15,919 bases of DNA from an uncultured Collinsella sp. Lineage in GTDB: Bacteria; Actinomycetota; Coriobacteriia; Coriobacteriales; Coriobacteriaceae. Within the stretch, counting starts at the first letter, position 1. Each line of letters opens with the position of its first letter. Both the position numbers and the translations under genes were made by a program. The notes under the pieces were generated by a model that ran no database searches, was not told the origin of the DNA, and saw only the letters and a list, made by a program, of their open reading frames with translations. This document shows, piece after piece, positions 1 to 6,386 of the stretch. Where the stretch lies: the NCBI GenBank assembly GCA_902461085.1, contig CABPWH010000047.1, positions 1 to 15,919 on the forward strand. Reading direction: 5' to 3'.

Positions 1-202
1 TCACGAGCGGGGGCTCCTGTCGTTTCCGTGCCTTCGGATTGGGTCATAGTGTCTGACCGGCGAGCGTCCCTGTACCCGCTATCGCCGCATTAAGGTTGAG
101 TATTTGGACGAGAACTTCGTCCACCGCATCAAAAACTTCTCGGGCTACACCGCCGAGATCATCCAGCACGAAATCGACCACTGCACTGGGATAGTGATCT
201 AG
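1..202 (+). pseudogene. Peptide deformylase-like protein, 3' fragment with an in-frame stop
   Basis: The frame ending in TAG at 200-202 encodes a typical peptide deformylase C terminus: a beta-strand region (RIKVEYLDENF), then GYTAEIIQHEIDHCTGIVI, which carries the metal-binding and catalytic HExxH signature (His167, Glu170 and His179 by base position). The same frame upstream reads GLLSFP where the family has EGCLSFP, so the metal-ligand Cys appears to be Leu. It then meets a TAG stop at 47-49, between motif 2 and motif 3. No good start codon or ribosome binding site follows that stop, so the intact C-terminal part is unlikely to be made alone. Deformylases remove the formyl group from nascent proteins in the cytosol. 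I read this as a decaying or frameshifted paralogue. A sequencing error, or a frame change before base 47, is the alternative. The 5' part lies outside the window. Confidence 0.6.
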
Positions 203-217
203 TTCCGCCGATTCAAG

Positions 218-253
218 AAAGCTCCCTGCAGCAAAACAACTGCAGGGAGCTTT
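218..253. terminator. Bidirectional intrinsic terminator
   Basis: A perfect 14-bp stem (AAAGCTCCCTGCAG at 218-231 with CTGCAGGGAGCTTT at 240-253) closes an 8-base A-rich loop. T residues end the + strand copy and, by symmetry, the - strand copy. It sits between the converging deformylase fragment (+) and the aminotransferase gene (-) and can serve both. Confidence 0.88.
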
Positions 254-276
254 TCATGGTGCGGAGTTTCTATCCC

Positions 277-1494
277 CTACGACTGGCGGTAATGGTCAAA
301 GAAGTCGGCGAGGTCTTCGAGGGACTCTTTGAGTACTTCCATGCGCGGCAGGTACACGATGCGGAAGTGGTCGGGCTCAGCCCAGTTGAAGCCGCCGCCG
401 CGCGTGATCAGGATCTTCTTCTCGTGCAGCAGGTCAAGAGCGAATTGCTCGTCATCGGTGATGTTGAACTTTTTAACATCCATCTTGGGGAAGATGTAGA
501 ACGCCGCACGCGGCTTAACCACCGAGATGCCGTCGATCTTGTTGAGCGCCTCATACACAAAGTTGCGCTGCTCGTAGACACGGCCGCCGGGACGGATGTA
601 GTCGTTGACGGACTGATGGCCACCGAGTGCCGTCTGGACGATCGACTGGGCCGGCACGTTGGAGCACAGGCGCATGTTAGAGAGCATGTTGACGCCCATG
701 ATGAAGTCGCTCATGCAGCGCTGGTTGCCCGAAAGCACCATCCAGCCAATACGATAGCCCGCGATCATGTGCGACTTGGAAAGGCCGCTAAAGGTGACGC
801 AGGGCAGGTCGGGGGCGAGCGAGGCAATCGAGACGTGCTCGTAGCCGTCCATGCACAGGCGGTCGTAGATCTCATCGGCAAAGATCATCAGCTGATGCCT
901 GCGTGCAATCTCGACGATGCCCTCGAGCACCTCGCGCGGATAGACGGAACCCGTAGGGTTGTTGGGGTTGATGATGACGAGGGCTTTGGTCGCGCTCGTG
1001 ATCTTGGACTCCATATCCTCCAGGTCGGGATACCAATCCGCCTGCTCATCACACAGGTAGTGCACGGGATGTCCACCGGCAAGGGTTGCACACGCCGTCC
1101 AGAGCGGATAGTCGGGGCTGGGGATCAGAATCTCGTCGCCATTGTCGAGCAGCGCGTTCATCGAAAGCTGAATGAGCTCGGACACGCCGTTGCCCGTGTA
1201 GATATGCTCCATCTGAACATTGGGCAGGCCCTTGATCTGCGAATACTGCATGATCGCCTTGCGCGCGGAGAACAGGCCACGCGAGTTGGAATAGCCTTCG
1301 CAGTCGGGCAGCTGCTGGCGCATGTCCTTGATGACCTCATCGGGTGTGCGGAAACCGAAGGGCGCCGGGTTGCCGATATTGAGCTTGAGGATGCGCTCGC
1401 CCTCGTCCTCCATACGGGCGGCCTCGTCGACGACGGGACCGCGCACGTCATACAGGACGTTGTCGAGTTTGGTGGATTTAGAAAAAGTACGCAT
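277..1494 (-). CDS. alaA: Internal-start product: stand-alone AlaA-like aminotransferase (alternative translation)
   Basis: Within the fusion gene, ATG at 1494 opens MRTFSKSTKLDNVLYDVRG, which matches the natural N terminus of AlaA proteins. AAGGAG (1503-1508) lies 8 bases upstream, as good as any gene-start site in this window. The resulting 405-residue protein has the usual length of E. coli AlaA and contains the whole catalytic domain. So the gene may produce both a DNA-binding fusion and a free enzyme, or the site may be a relic from before an upstream XRE gene fused in frame. The sequence shows the site directly; its use is inference. Confidence 0.5.
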   Translation of the reverse strand: MRTFSKSTKLDNVLYDVRGPVVDEAARMEDEGERILKLNIGNPAPFGFRTPDEVIKDMRQQLPDCEGYSNSRGLFSARKAIMQYSQIKGLPNVQMEHIYTGNGVSELIQLSMNALLDNGDEILIPSPDYPLWTACATLAGGHPVHYLCDEQADWYPDLEDMESKITSATKALVIINPNNPTGSVYPREVLEGIVEIARRHQLMIFADEIYDRLCMDGYEHVSIASLAPDLPCVTFSGLSKSHMIAGYRIGWMVLSGNQRCMSDFIMGVNMLSNMRLCSNVPAQSIVQTALGGHQSVNDYIRPGGRVYEQRNFVYEALNKIDGISVVKPRAAFYIFPKMDVKKFNITDDEQFALDLLHEKKILITRGGGFNWAEPDHFRIVYLPRMEVLKESLEDLADFFDHYRQS

Positions 1495-1797
1495 GGTGGT
1501 GCTCCTTGCAATTTGAGCTGAGGGATGGAGTTCGGGCTTGGAATCGTTGCGGGGTGATGATGCCTCGCCTTGATCGGCGTCGCCGGCGAGCAGCCAGGTA
1601 ACATCGACCTCCAAAATACGGGCGAGCAGCTCAGCCACATCGCGCCGCGGGATCGTCTTGCCGCTCACATATTGGCTCATCTGACTCTTGCCGAGTTTTT
1701 TGCCGAGCATCTCCGATGCGCGGATTACGTCCGACTGGCGAACGTCGCGATTGGACATAGTCTGTCGCAGGCGATCGCAAAACGTCTCTTGGGCCAC
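277..1797 (-). CDS. XRE-family HTH domain fused to AlaA-like alanine aminotransferase
   Basis: 506 residues from the GTG at 1797, chosen because AAGGAGG (1803-1809) lies 5 bases upstream; a more upstream ATG at 1836 has no such site. Residues ~14-70 form a Cro/C1-type helix-turn-helix (SQMSQYVSGKTIP is the recognition region). A polar linker (~70-101) follows, then a full fold-type I aminotransferase very like E. coli AlaA: LNIGNPAPFGF, the NPNNPTG motif, the PLP-ring Asp308 in FADEIYD, the Schiff-base Lys341 in SGLSKSH, and a C-terminal FRIVYLP segment. Nothing catalytic seems lost, so it probably still interconverts pyruvate and alanine with glutamate in the cytosol. The fused DNA-binding domain suggests it also regulates transcription, perhaps its own via the GTTCAATT sites upstream. 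An internal start at 1494 could give free AlaA. The catalytic assignment is firm at family level; the regulatory role is inference. Confidence 0.9.
   Translation of the reverse strand: MAQETFCDRLRQTMSNRDVRQSDVIRASEMLGKKLGKSQMSQYVSGKTIPRRDVAELLARILEVDVTWLLAGDADQGEASSPRNDSKPELHPSAQIARSTTMRTFSKSTKLDNVLYDVRGPVVDEAARMEDEGERILKLNIGNPAPFGFRTPDEVIKDMRQQLPDCEGYSNSRGLFSARKAIMQYSQIKGLPNVQMEHIYTGNGVSELIQLSMNALLDNGDEILIPSPDYPLWTACATLAGGHPVHYLCDEQADWYPDLEDMESKITSATKALVIINPNNPTGSVYPREVLEGIVEIARRHQLMIFADEIYDRLCMDGYEHVSIASLAPDLPCVTFSGLSKSHMIAGYRIGWMVLSGNQRCMSDFIMGVNMLSNMRLCSNVPAQSIVQTALGGHQSVNDYIRPGGRVYEQRNFVYEALNKIDGISVVKPRAAFYIFPKMDVKKFNITDDEQFALDLLHEKKILITRGGGFNWAEPDHFRIVYLPRMEVLKESLEDLADFFDHYRQS
1503..1508 (-). 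promoter_or_regulatory. Internal ribosome binding site in the XRE-alaA fusion
   Basis: AAGGAG on the minus strand, 8 bases before the ATG at 1494. It falls in the linker-coding region, exactly at the joint between the regulator and enzyme domains. Confidence 0.6.
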
Positions 1798-1818
1798 AGG
1801 AACCTCCTTGCTGGCAAA

Positions 1819-1900
1819 GTTCAATTTATAGAACACGAATTGAACCTGAGTTCAATTTAGGCAGCAGTATAGCGCCGTACCTCATTCGAAAGTTCAATTT
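1819..1900 (-). promoter_or_regulatory. GTTCAATT repeat cluster and promoter region of the XRE-aminotransferase gene
   Basis: Four copies of an 8-base unit occur: GTTCAATT at 1819, 1850 and 1892, and its complement AATTGAAC at 1838-1845. Copies 1838-1845 and 1850-1857 form a perfect dyad (AATTGAAC, CTGA, GTTCAATT). A consensus-like -10 box TATACT lies on the minus strand at 1866-1871, between the dyad and the 1892 copy, so the sites would bracket -10 and +1. The 1892 copy read on the minus strand (TTGAAC) also resembles a -35 box but is 20 bp from the -10, which is long. The arrangement fits an operator, most simply for the XRE domain of the downstream product. Confidence 0.55.
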
Positions 1901-1959
1901 CATAAGAAAACGTACCGAACTCCGAGATTTGCCCAAAGCGGACAATGACGTGCACACGT

Positions 1960-2817
1960 TTAGAGGTATTCAAGGAATCGAGCAGCGGCAAGCGAAACGT
2001 CAGCCGTGCGATATATCGCATTGATCTGCCGATGGGGATGTCCCTCGAGCGGGCGCACGGCAACATCGAACTGACAGCGGCGCAAGATGAGCGCGGGAAG
2101 AATGCTCACGCCCAGGCCGTCCTCGACCATGGCCATAATCGCATAGTCATCCCAGGTCGACAGCTTGGAGCACACCGTCAGTCCCGCCCGACGGAACAGC
2201 GGCGTAATCTCGTCATCGGTGCCGCGTTCTAGCAGAATAAACTGCTCGTTGGCTAAATCGACAAGAGAAACGACCTCCGCCGTGGCAAGCAAAGAGTCTG
2301 CCGGCACTACTGCCATCAACTCGTCGCGCACCAAAGACCGCGATGTCATGCCGTTTTCTCGGGGCTCACGCGGGATAAAGCCCAGATCGCAGCGCCCTTC
2401 CGCCACCCATTGTTCAATCTCTGAGTAATCACCCATCAGCAACTCATAATCGACGTCCGGGTGATCGGCGCGAAAGCGCGCAATCACCGGCGGCAGCACG
2501 TGGGTCGCCACACTCGAAAACGTACCGATGCAGATTTTGCCGCGCATGAGCCCACGCATCTCATCCACCCGTCGCTGCAAACGAACAAATTCCTCGCATA
2601 ACGCCTCGACCGCCGGCATAACTTGCCGCCCGTCAGCAGAAAGCACTACGCCCTCGCGACTGCGGTCGAGCACCTTAAAGCCCCAATCGGCCTCAAGATC
2701 GGCCACCATACGGCTCACGCCCGACTGCGAATAGCTCAGCCGCTCGGCGGCGCGCGTAAAACTGCCGGCGCGCACGGTCTCGAGCAGCACCTGCATCTTT
2801 TGAATATTCGTTTCCAC
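1960..2817 (-). CDS. LysR-family transcriptional regulator
   Basis: 285 residues from GTG at 2817, preferred over the ATG at 2838 because GGAGG lies 6 bases before it. Residues ~4-60 form the LysR winged helix (MQVLLETVRAGSFTRAAERL, then SQSGVSRMVADLE). Residues ~85-285 form the periplasmic-binding-like effector domain (ICIGTFSSVATHVLPPVIARF; DDYAIMAMVEDGLGVSILP). Length and layout are normal for the family. It is divergent from the EamA transporter gene, the usual arrangement for a LysR protein controlling a neighbouring exporter, with a T-N11-A dyad in the gap. The effector is unknown. The XRE-aminotransferase gene lies 162 bases downstream in the same direction; I see no terminator between them, so some read-through is possible. 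Confidence 0.9.
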   Translation of the reverse strand: METNIQKMQVLLETVRAGSFTRAAERLSYSQSGVSRMVADLEADWGFKVLDRSREGVVLSADGRQVMPAVEALCEEFVRLQRRVDEMRGLMRGKICIGTFSSVATHVLPPVIARFRADHPDVDYELLMGDYSEIEQWVAEGRCDLGFIPREPRENGMTSRSLVRDELMAVVPADSLLATAEVVSLVDLANEQFILLERGTDDEITPLFRRAGLTVCSKLSTWDDYAIMAMVEDGLGVSILPALILRRCQFDVAVRPLEGHPHRQINAIYRTADVSLAAARFLEYL

Positions 2818-2890
2818 GGCACCCCTCCATCTTTGCATGAGTTTTTGTCATGTTAGCCATGCATTATATTCGCTTTTCTTCTAAAGCCAG

Positions 2891-2905
2891 TTCACCCATA
2901 GTGAA
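2891..2905. promoter_or_regulatory. Candidate LysR operator (T-N11-A dyad)
   Basis: TTCAC and GTGAA form a perfect inverted repeat around CCATA in the 118-bp gap between the divergent lysR and eamA genes. T2892 and A2904 give the T-N11-A spacing typical of LysR sites. A second, wider inverted repeat (TGCATG 2834-2839, CATGCA 2858-2863) lies nearer lysR. Binding is inferred. Confidence 0.45.
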
Positions 2906-2935
2906 GATGCTCGGATATAGAGGGGATGTCAGCGC

Positions 2936-3847
2936 ATGAACAACGGACTGTTTACGTACTTAGCAGCATTGCTATTGTTTGGCTCCAACGGCATTATCGC
3001 CACTGCCATCGCGCTGCCGAGCTCGGATATCGTGCTACTGCGTACGTTTTTGGGCGCACTCTCGCTTGTCACCATTCTCGCCATCACCCAACGCCATAAG
3101 TTGCAGGCGCCATCTCGCCCCCGCGAAGCCGCAGCCCTCCTCCTTTCGGGAGCCGCGCTGGGCGCCAGCTGGATTTTTCTGTTCCGCGCCTACCAGACGA
3201 TCGGCGTCGGCGTATCCTCGCTGCTGTACTACTGCGGCCCCATCATCGTCATGGCGCTCTCGCCGTTTATCTTTGGCGAAAAACTGACCGGCAGCAAAAT
3301 CGCCGGCTTTATCGCCGTCGCCTGCGGCGCTTTTCTCATTGCAGCGCAAGGTCTCGGCGGCAACATGCCCATTGCGGGCATCGTCTGCGGCATCGCCTCG
3401 GCATTTTGCTATGCGCTGATGGTCATCGCTAGCAAGGGTGCGCCGCACATCGAGGGTCTCGAGAACTCCGCGCTCCAGGTGAGCGCCGCCTTTGTGACCG
3501 CGCTGGTCCTTACGCTCGTCACCCAAGGCGCTCCCTCATTCCTGTCCGCCGGCGTCGCCGCCAGTATTGATTGGCGCGCCGTCGTCATGCTCGGCGTCGT
3601 CAACACCGGCATCGGTTGCCTGCTTTATTTTAGTGCCGTCGCCAAGCTGCCCGTCCAGACCGTCGCGGTCGTCGGCTACCTCGAGCCGCTTTCGGCCGTC
3701 GTGTTTTCCGCCATCCTTTTAGGTGAAGCCATAACACCGGTCCGCCTGATGGGTGCCGCGCTTATCATCGGCGGCGCGATTTTTTGCGAACTCGCCGGCA
3801 AACGCACAAACGCCAAGGCCGGCATCGCCCAGACAGCACGTGCTTAA
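2936..3847 (+). CDS. EamA/DMT-family transporter (putative metabolite exporter)
   Basis: 303 residues with about ten hydrophobic segments arranged as two EamA repeats (~5-135 and ~145-290), the standard drug/metabolite transporter plan. The first repeat starts LLLFGSNGIIATAIALP and contains RTFLGALSLV. The second ends with VVGYLEPLSAVVFSAILLGE, a conserved family stretch (YLEPL...GE). The start ATG follows GAGGGG by 10 bases; an ATG six bases after that site is in another frame. The protein belongs in the cytoplasmic membrane and most likely exports amino acids or related metabolites; the substrate cannot be read from sequence. The divergent LysR gene is the probable regulator. Confidence 0.88.
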   Translation: MNNGLFTYLAALLLFGSNGIIATAIALPSSDIVLLRTFLGALSLVTILAITQRHKLQAPSRPREAAALLLSGAALGASWIFLFRAYQTIGVGVSSLLYYCGPIIVMALSPFIFGEKLTGSKIAGFIAVACGAFLIAAQGLGGNMPIAGIVCGIASAFCYALMVIASKGAPHIEGLENSALQVSAAFVTALVLTLVTQGAPSFLSAGVAASIDWRAVVMLGVVNTGIGCLLYFSAVAKLPVQTVAVVGYLEPLSAVVFSAILLGEAITPVRLMGAALIIGGAIFCELAGKRTNAKAGIAQTARA

Positions 3848-3849
3848 AA

Positions 3850-3934
3850 GCCCCTCTTCAGTTTCAAAGCAGGGGCGCGTCCGCGGTTATCACATTGCAG
3901 CAAGCCATTCAGCGGATATGCCCCTGTTTTGAAA
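3850..3934 (+). other. Long inverted repeat with alternative pairings downstream of eamA
   Basis: TTTCAAAGCAGGGGC (3862-3876) pairs with GCCCCTGTTTTGAAA (3920-3934) over 15 positions with one G-U pair, and TCCGC/GCGGA (3880-3884, 3912-3916) extends the stem inward. The AGGGGC segment (3871-3876) could instead pair with GCCCCT at 3850-3855. It could act as a terminator for eamA (there is a short TGTTTT run), a structured RNA or a repeat. The T run is not ideal for a simple terminator. Confidence 0.45.
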
Positions 3935-3951
3935 TGCTACCTACGTACATA

Positions 3952-3975
3952 AATAATCCCCAGCTGAGGATTATT
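3952..3975. promoter_or_regulatory. 24-bp near-perfect palindrome upstream of kup
   Basis: AATAATCC and GGATTATT flank CCAGCTGA. As DNA it is symmetric at 11 of 12 position pairs, centred on CAGCTG. It lies about 40 bases upstream of the candidate kup -10, so an activator or repressor site is possible. It could also be a weak hairpin after eamA. Confidence 0.35.
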
Positions 3976-4013
3976 GTCTAAAATAACCTGATGTGCCAAA
4001 CTGCTCTTGTATG

Positions 4014-4055
4014 TATAAAGACGGCATAAAGGTTATCTGTCCTAGACAGATAACC
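4014..4055 (+). promoter_or_regulatory. Candidate kup promoter -10 and operator-like 25-bp palindrome
   Basis: TATAAA (4014-4019) is a plausible -10 with no clear -35. Just downstream, GGTTATCTGTC (4031-4041) and GACAGATAACC (4045-4055) form a perfect 11-bp inverted repeat with a 3-base centre, ending 8 bases before the kup ribosome binding site. No T run follows, so it is not an intrinsic terminator. The position suits a repressor operator at +5 to +30, or a 5' UTR hairpin limiting translation. Confidence 0.45.
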
Positions 4056-4075
4056 GGATGTCTAAGGGAGTCCAC

Positions 4076-6307
4076 GTGGCACACAACAAACTGGAGGCAA
4101 GACCCCAAGACCAGCGTGGTCAAGGCGGGCACGGAGCCATCCCCCTCTCCGCTGGCATGCTGCTTGTAACGCTCGGCGTCGTCTATGGCGACATCGGTAC
4201 GAGCCCCATGTACACCATGAAATCAATCGTCGCCAACAACGGCGGCATCGGTACCGTCAGCGAGGACATGATCCTAGGCGCGCTTTCGCTCGTCATCTGG
4301 ACCATGACGCTCGTGACCACGGTCAAGTACGTGGTAATCGCCATGAAGGCCGACAACCACAACGAAGGCGGCATCTTCGCCCTGTTCAGTCTCGTGCGCA
4401 AGGTGGCGCCATGGCTGATTCTCCCCGCCATGATCGGCGGCGCGGCGCTGCTCGCCGACGGCATCCTCACCCCCGCGGTCACGGTCACCACAGCCATTGA
4501 GGGCCTGCGTACCATCGAGTGGGGCCACGCGCTATTGGGTGACGGTCAGACCAATGTGATCATCATCACCATCATCATTATCTGCGGTCTGTTTGCCATG
4601 CAGCGCGCCGGCACCTCGTCAATCGGCAAGCTCTTCGGCCCGCTCATGACGCTGTGGTTCCTGTTCCTGGCAGGCGCCGGCCTGTTCAACATGCTCGGCA
4701 ACCTGTCCATCTTGCGCGCGCTCAACCCCATCCGCGGCATTATGTTCCTGTTCTCGCCCATCAACCACTCGGGCATCATGGTGCTCGGCTTTGTCTTCCT
4801 GTCGACAACCGGTGCCGAAGCACTCTACTCGGACATGGGCCACGTGGGCAAGGCAAACATCTATGCATCCTGGCCATTTGTTAAGGCGGCCCTTATCCTC
4901 AACTATCTGGGTCAGGGAGCTTGGCTACTCGCCAATAACTCCAACCCCCAGATGCTCGCGATGGATATCGTTAACCCGTTCTATATGATGCTTCCCGAGC
5001 CCCTGCGCCCCTTTGCCATTGTGCTTTCGGCCGTGGCGGCTATCATCGCCTCGCAGGCGCTCATCACCGGCTCGTTCTCGCTGGTATCCGAGGCCACGCG
5101 TCTCAACCTTATGCCGCATCTGCGCATCCACTACCCCAGCGACACCAAGGGCCAGCTCTATATTCCACTCGTCAACAACATCATGTGGGTCGGCTGTATC
5201 TTCATCGTGCTGCTGTTCCAGAACTCCGAGCGCATGGAGAGCGCCTATGGCCTCGCCATTACCGTGACCATGCTTATGACCACGACGCTTTTGACGAGCT
5301 ATATCGCCGGCATCCTCAAGCACAAGCTGGGCGCCTGCATCTTTGCCCTGCTCTTTGGGGCCATTGAGCTGTGCTTCTTCGCTTCGTGCCTCACCATGTT
5401 CTTTGACGGCGGCTACGTCATGATCTTCCTGGCCGCACTGCTGTTCGGCCTTATGTATGTATGGCGTCGCGGCACCGCCATCGAGCGCACGCAGACGATC
5501 CTGCTGCCGGTCTCCAAGTACATCGACCAGCTCAATCGCCTGCGCAACGACGAGACCTATCCCGTGCTCGCCGACAACCTGGTGTTCCTCACCAACAGCC
5601 CCGACCCGCTCACGCTCGACCGCGACGTGCTCTATTCCATCCTGGACAAGCACCCCAAGCGCGCCAAGGCATATTGGTTCATCAACGTGCACGTTACCGA
5701 CGAACCCTATACGCACGAGTATTCCGTCGAGACCTTCGGCACGGACTTTTTGTTCCGCGTGCGCCTGGACCTGGGCTTTAAGGTCAACCAGCGCATCAAC
5801 GCCTACCTGCGCCAGATCGTTGGCGACCTGATGGCCTCGGGTGAGTTGCCGCCGCAGCACCACACCTACTCCATCTACGAGACGCGCGGCAACGTGGGCG
5901 ACTTCCGTTTTTGCATGCTGCGCAAGATGCTTGCCCCCGAAACGGACATCAACCGCAATGACCACCGCGTGATGGCCATCAAGTACGCCGTCCGCCGCGC
6001 TTGCGGAAGCCCGGCGCGCTGGTACGGTCTCGAGAACTCTGCCATCATCATCGAGTACGTGCCGCTGTTTGCCCGCATGCGCCCGGCCGTTAAGCTCGTG
6101 CGCACCCAGGTGCCGCTCGAGGTTCAGATTGAAGAGGCCGAGGAAATGGAAGTCGACATCTTCTCGGACGACTTGGTCAACGGCAACGAGGCCGGTAGGG
6201 ACATGAACGTCGATCCCACCGAGCTGCTCGAGAGCGTCGCCGATACGCCCGAACAGCAACAGCTCGACGGCCTCGAAAGTGAACAACTCAACGACGCCAA
6301 CTTCTAG
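4076..6307 (+). CDS. kup: Kup-type potassium uptake transporter
   Basis: 743 residues from GTG at 4076, chosen because AAGGGAG (4064-4070) sits 5 bases upstream; an ATG at 4058 has no such site. The N-terminal half shows the KUP/HAK/KT signature GVVYGDIGTSPMYTMKSI in the first membrane segment and about twelve transmembrane helices to roughly residue 470. A cytosolic domain follows. The family imports K+ with H+ across the cytoplasmic membrane and is often controlled by c-di-AMP. The protein is longer than E. coli Kup (622 residues). The last ~60 residues form a strongly acidic tail rich in Glu, Asp and Gln, which may be an extra regulatory or simply disordered segment. The gene stands alone: a possible promoter and dyads lie before it and a strong terminator follows. 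I looked for the ydaO c-di-AMP riboswitch upstream and did not see its conserved core. Confidence 0.95.
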   Translation: MAHNKLEARPQDQRGQGGHGAIPLSAGMLLVTLGVVYGDIGTSPMYTMKSIVANNGGIGTVSEDMILGALSLVIWTMTLVTTVKYVVIAMKADNHNEGGIFALFSLVRKVAPWLILPAMIGGAALLADGILTPAVTVTTAIEGLRTIEWGHALLGDGQTNVIIITIIIICGLFAMQRAGTSSIGKLFGPLMTLWFLFLAGAGLFNMLGNLSILRALNPIRGIMFLFSPINHSGIMVLGFVFLSTTGAEALYSDMGHVGKANIYASWPFVKAALILNYLGQGAWLLANNSNPQMLAMDIVNPFYMMLPEPLRPFAIVLSAVAAIIASQALITGSFSLVSEATRLNLMPHLRIHYPSDTKGQLYIPLVNNIMWVGCIFIVLLFQNSERMESAYGLAITVTMLMTTTLLTSYIAGILKHKLGACIFALLFGAIELCFFASCLTMFFDGGYVMIFLAALLFGLMYVWRRGTAIERTQTILLPVSKYIDQLNRLRNDETYPVLADNLVFLTNSPDPLTLDRDVLYSILDKHPKRAKAYWFINVHVTDEPYTHEYSVETFGTDFLFRVRLDLGFKVNQRINAYLRQIVGDLMASGELPPQHHTYSIYETRGNVGDFRFCMLRKMLAPETDINRNDHRVMAIKYAVRRACGSPARWYGLENSAIIIEYVPLFARMRPAVKLVRTQVPLEVQIEEAEEMEVDIFSDDLVNGNEAGRDMNVDPTELLESVADTPEQQQLDGLESEQLNDANF

Positions 6308-6327
6308 CGGCGCCATAAATCAACGAC

Positions 6328-6363
6328 AGCGGCCCTGCACCTCACGGGAGATGCAGGGCCGCT
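6328..6363. terminator. Terminator between kup and the bile salt hydrolase gene
   Basis: A perfect 12-bp GC-rich stem (AGCGGCCCTGCA 6328-6339, TGCAGGGCCGCT 6352-6363) with a 12-base loop. Only a short T run follows. It lies between convergent genes and probably serves kup; it may also serve the opposite gene. Confidence 0.75.
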
Positions 6364-6386
6364 TTGCATTGCAGTAAAGCTAGCGG

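Noticed and set aside
256..1521. Long open frame (421 codons) on the + strand opposite the aminotransferase
   Set aside because: No recognisable family, and it mirrors the codon pattern of a clearly conserved gene on the other strand. High GC makes such antisense frames common.
3848..4075. c-di-AMP (ydaO) riboswitch in front of kup
   Set aside because: Considered because such riboswitches often precede K+ transporter genes, but none of the conserved ydaO core was visible in the 228-bp leader. A covariance search would settle it.
4925..6316. 463-codon open frame on the minus strand inside kup
   Set aside because: Antisense shadow of kup: composition rich in Val, Gly, His and Asp, no domain, and it runs into the kup terminator region.
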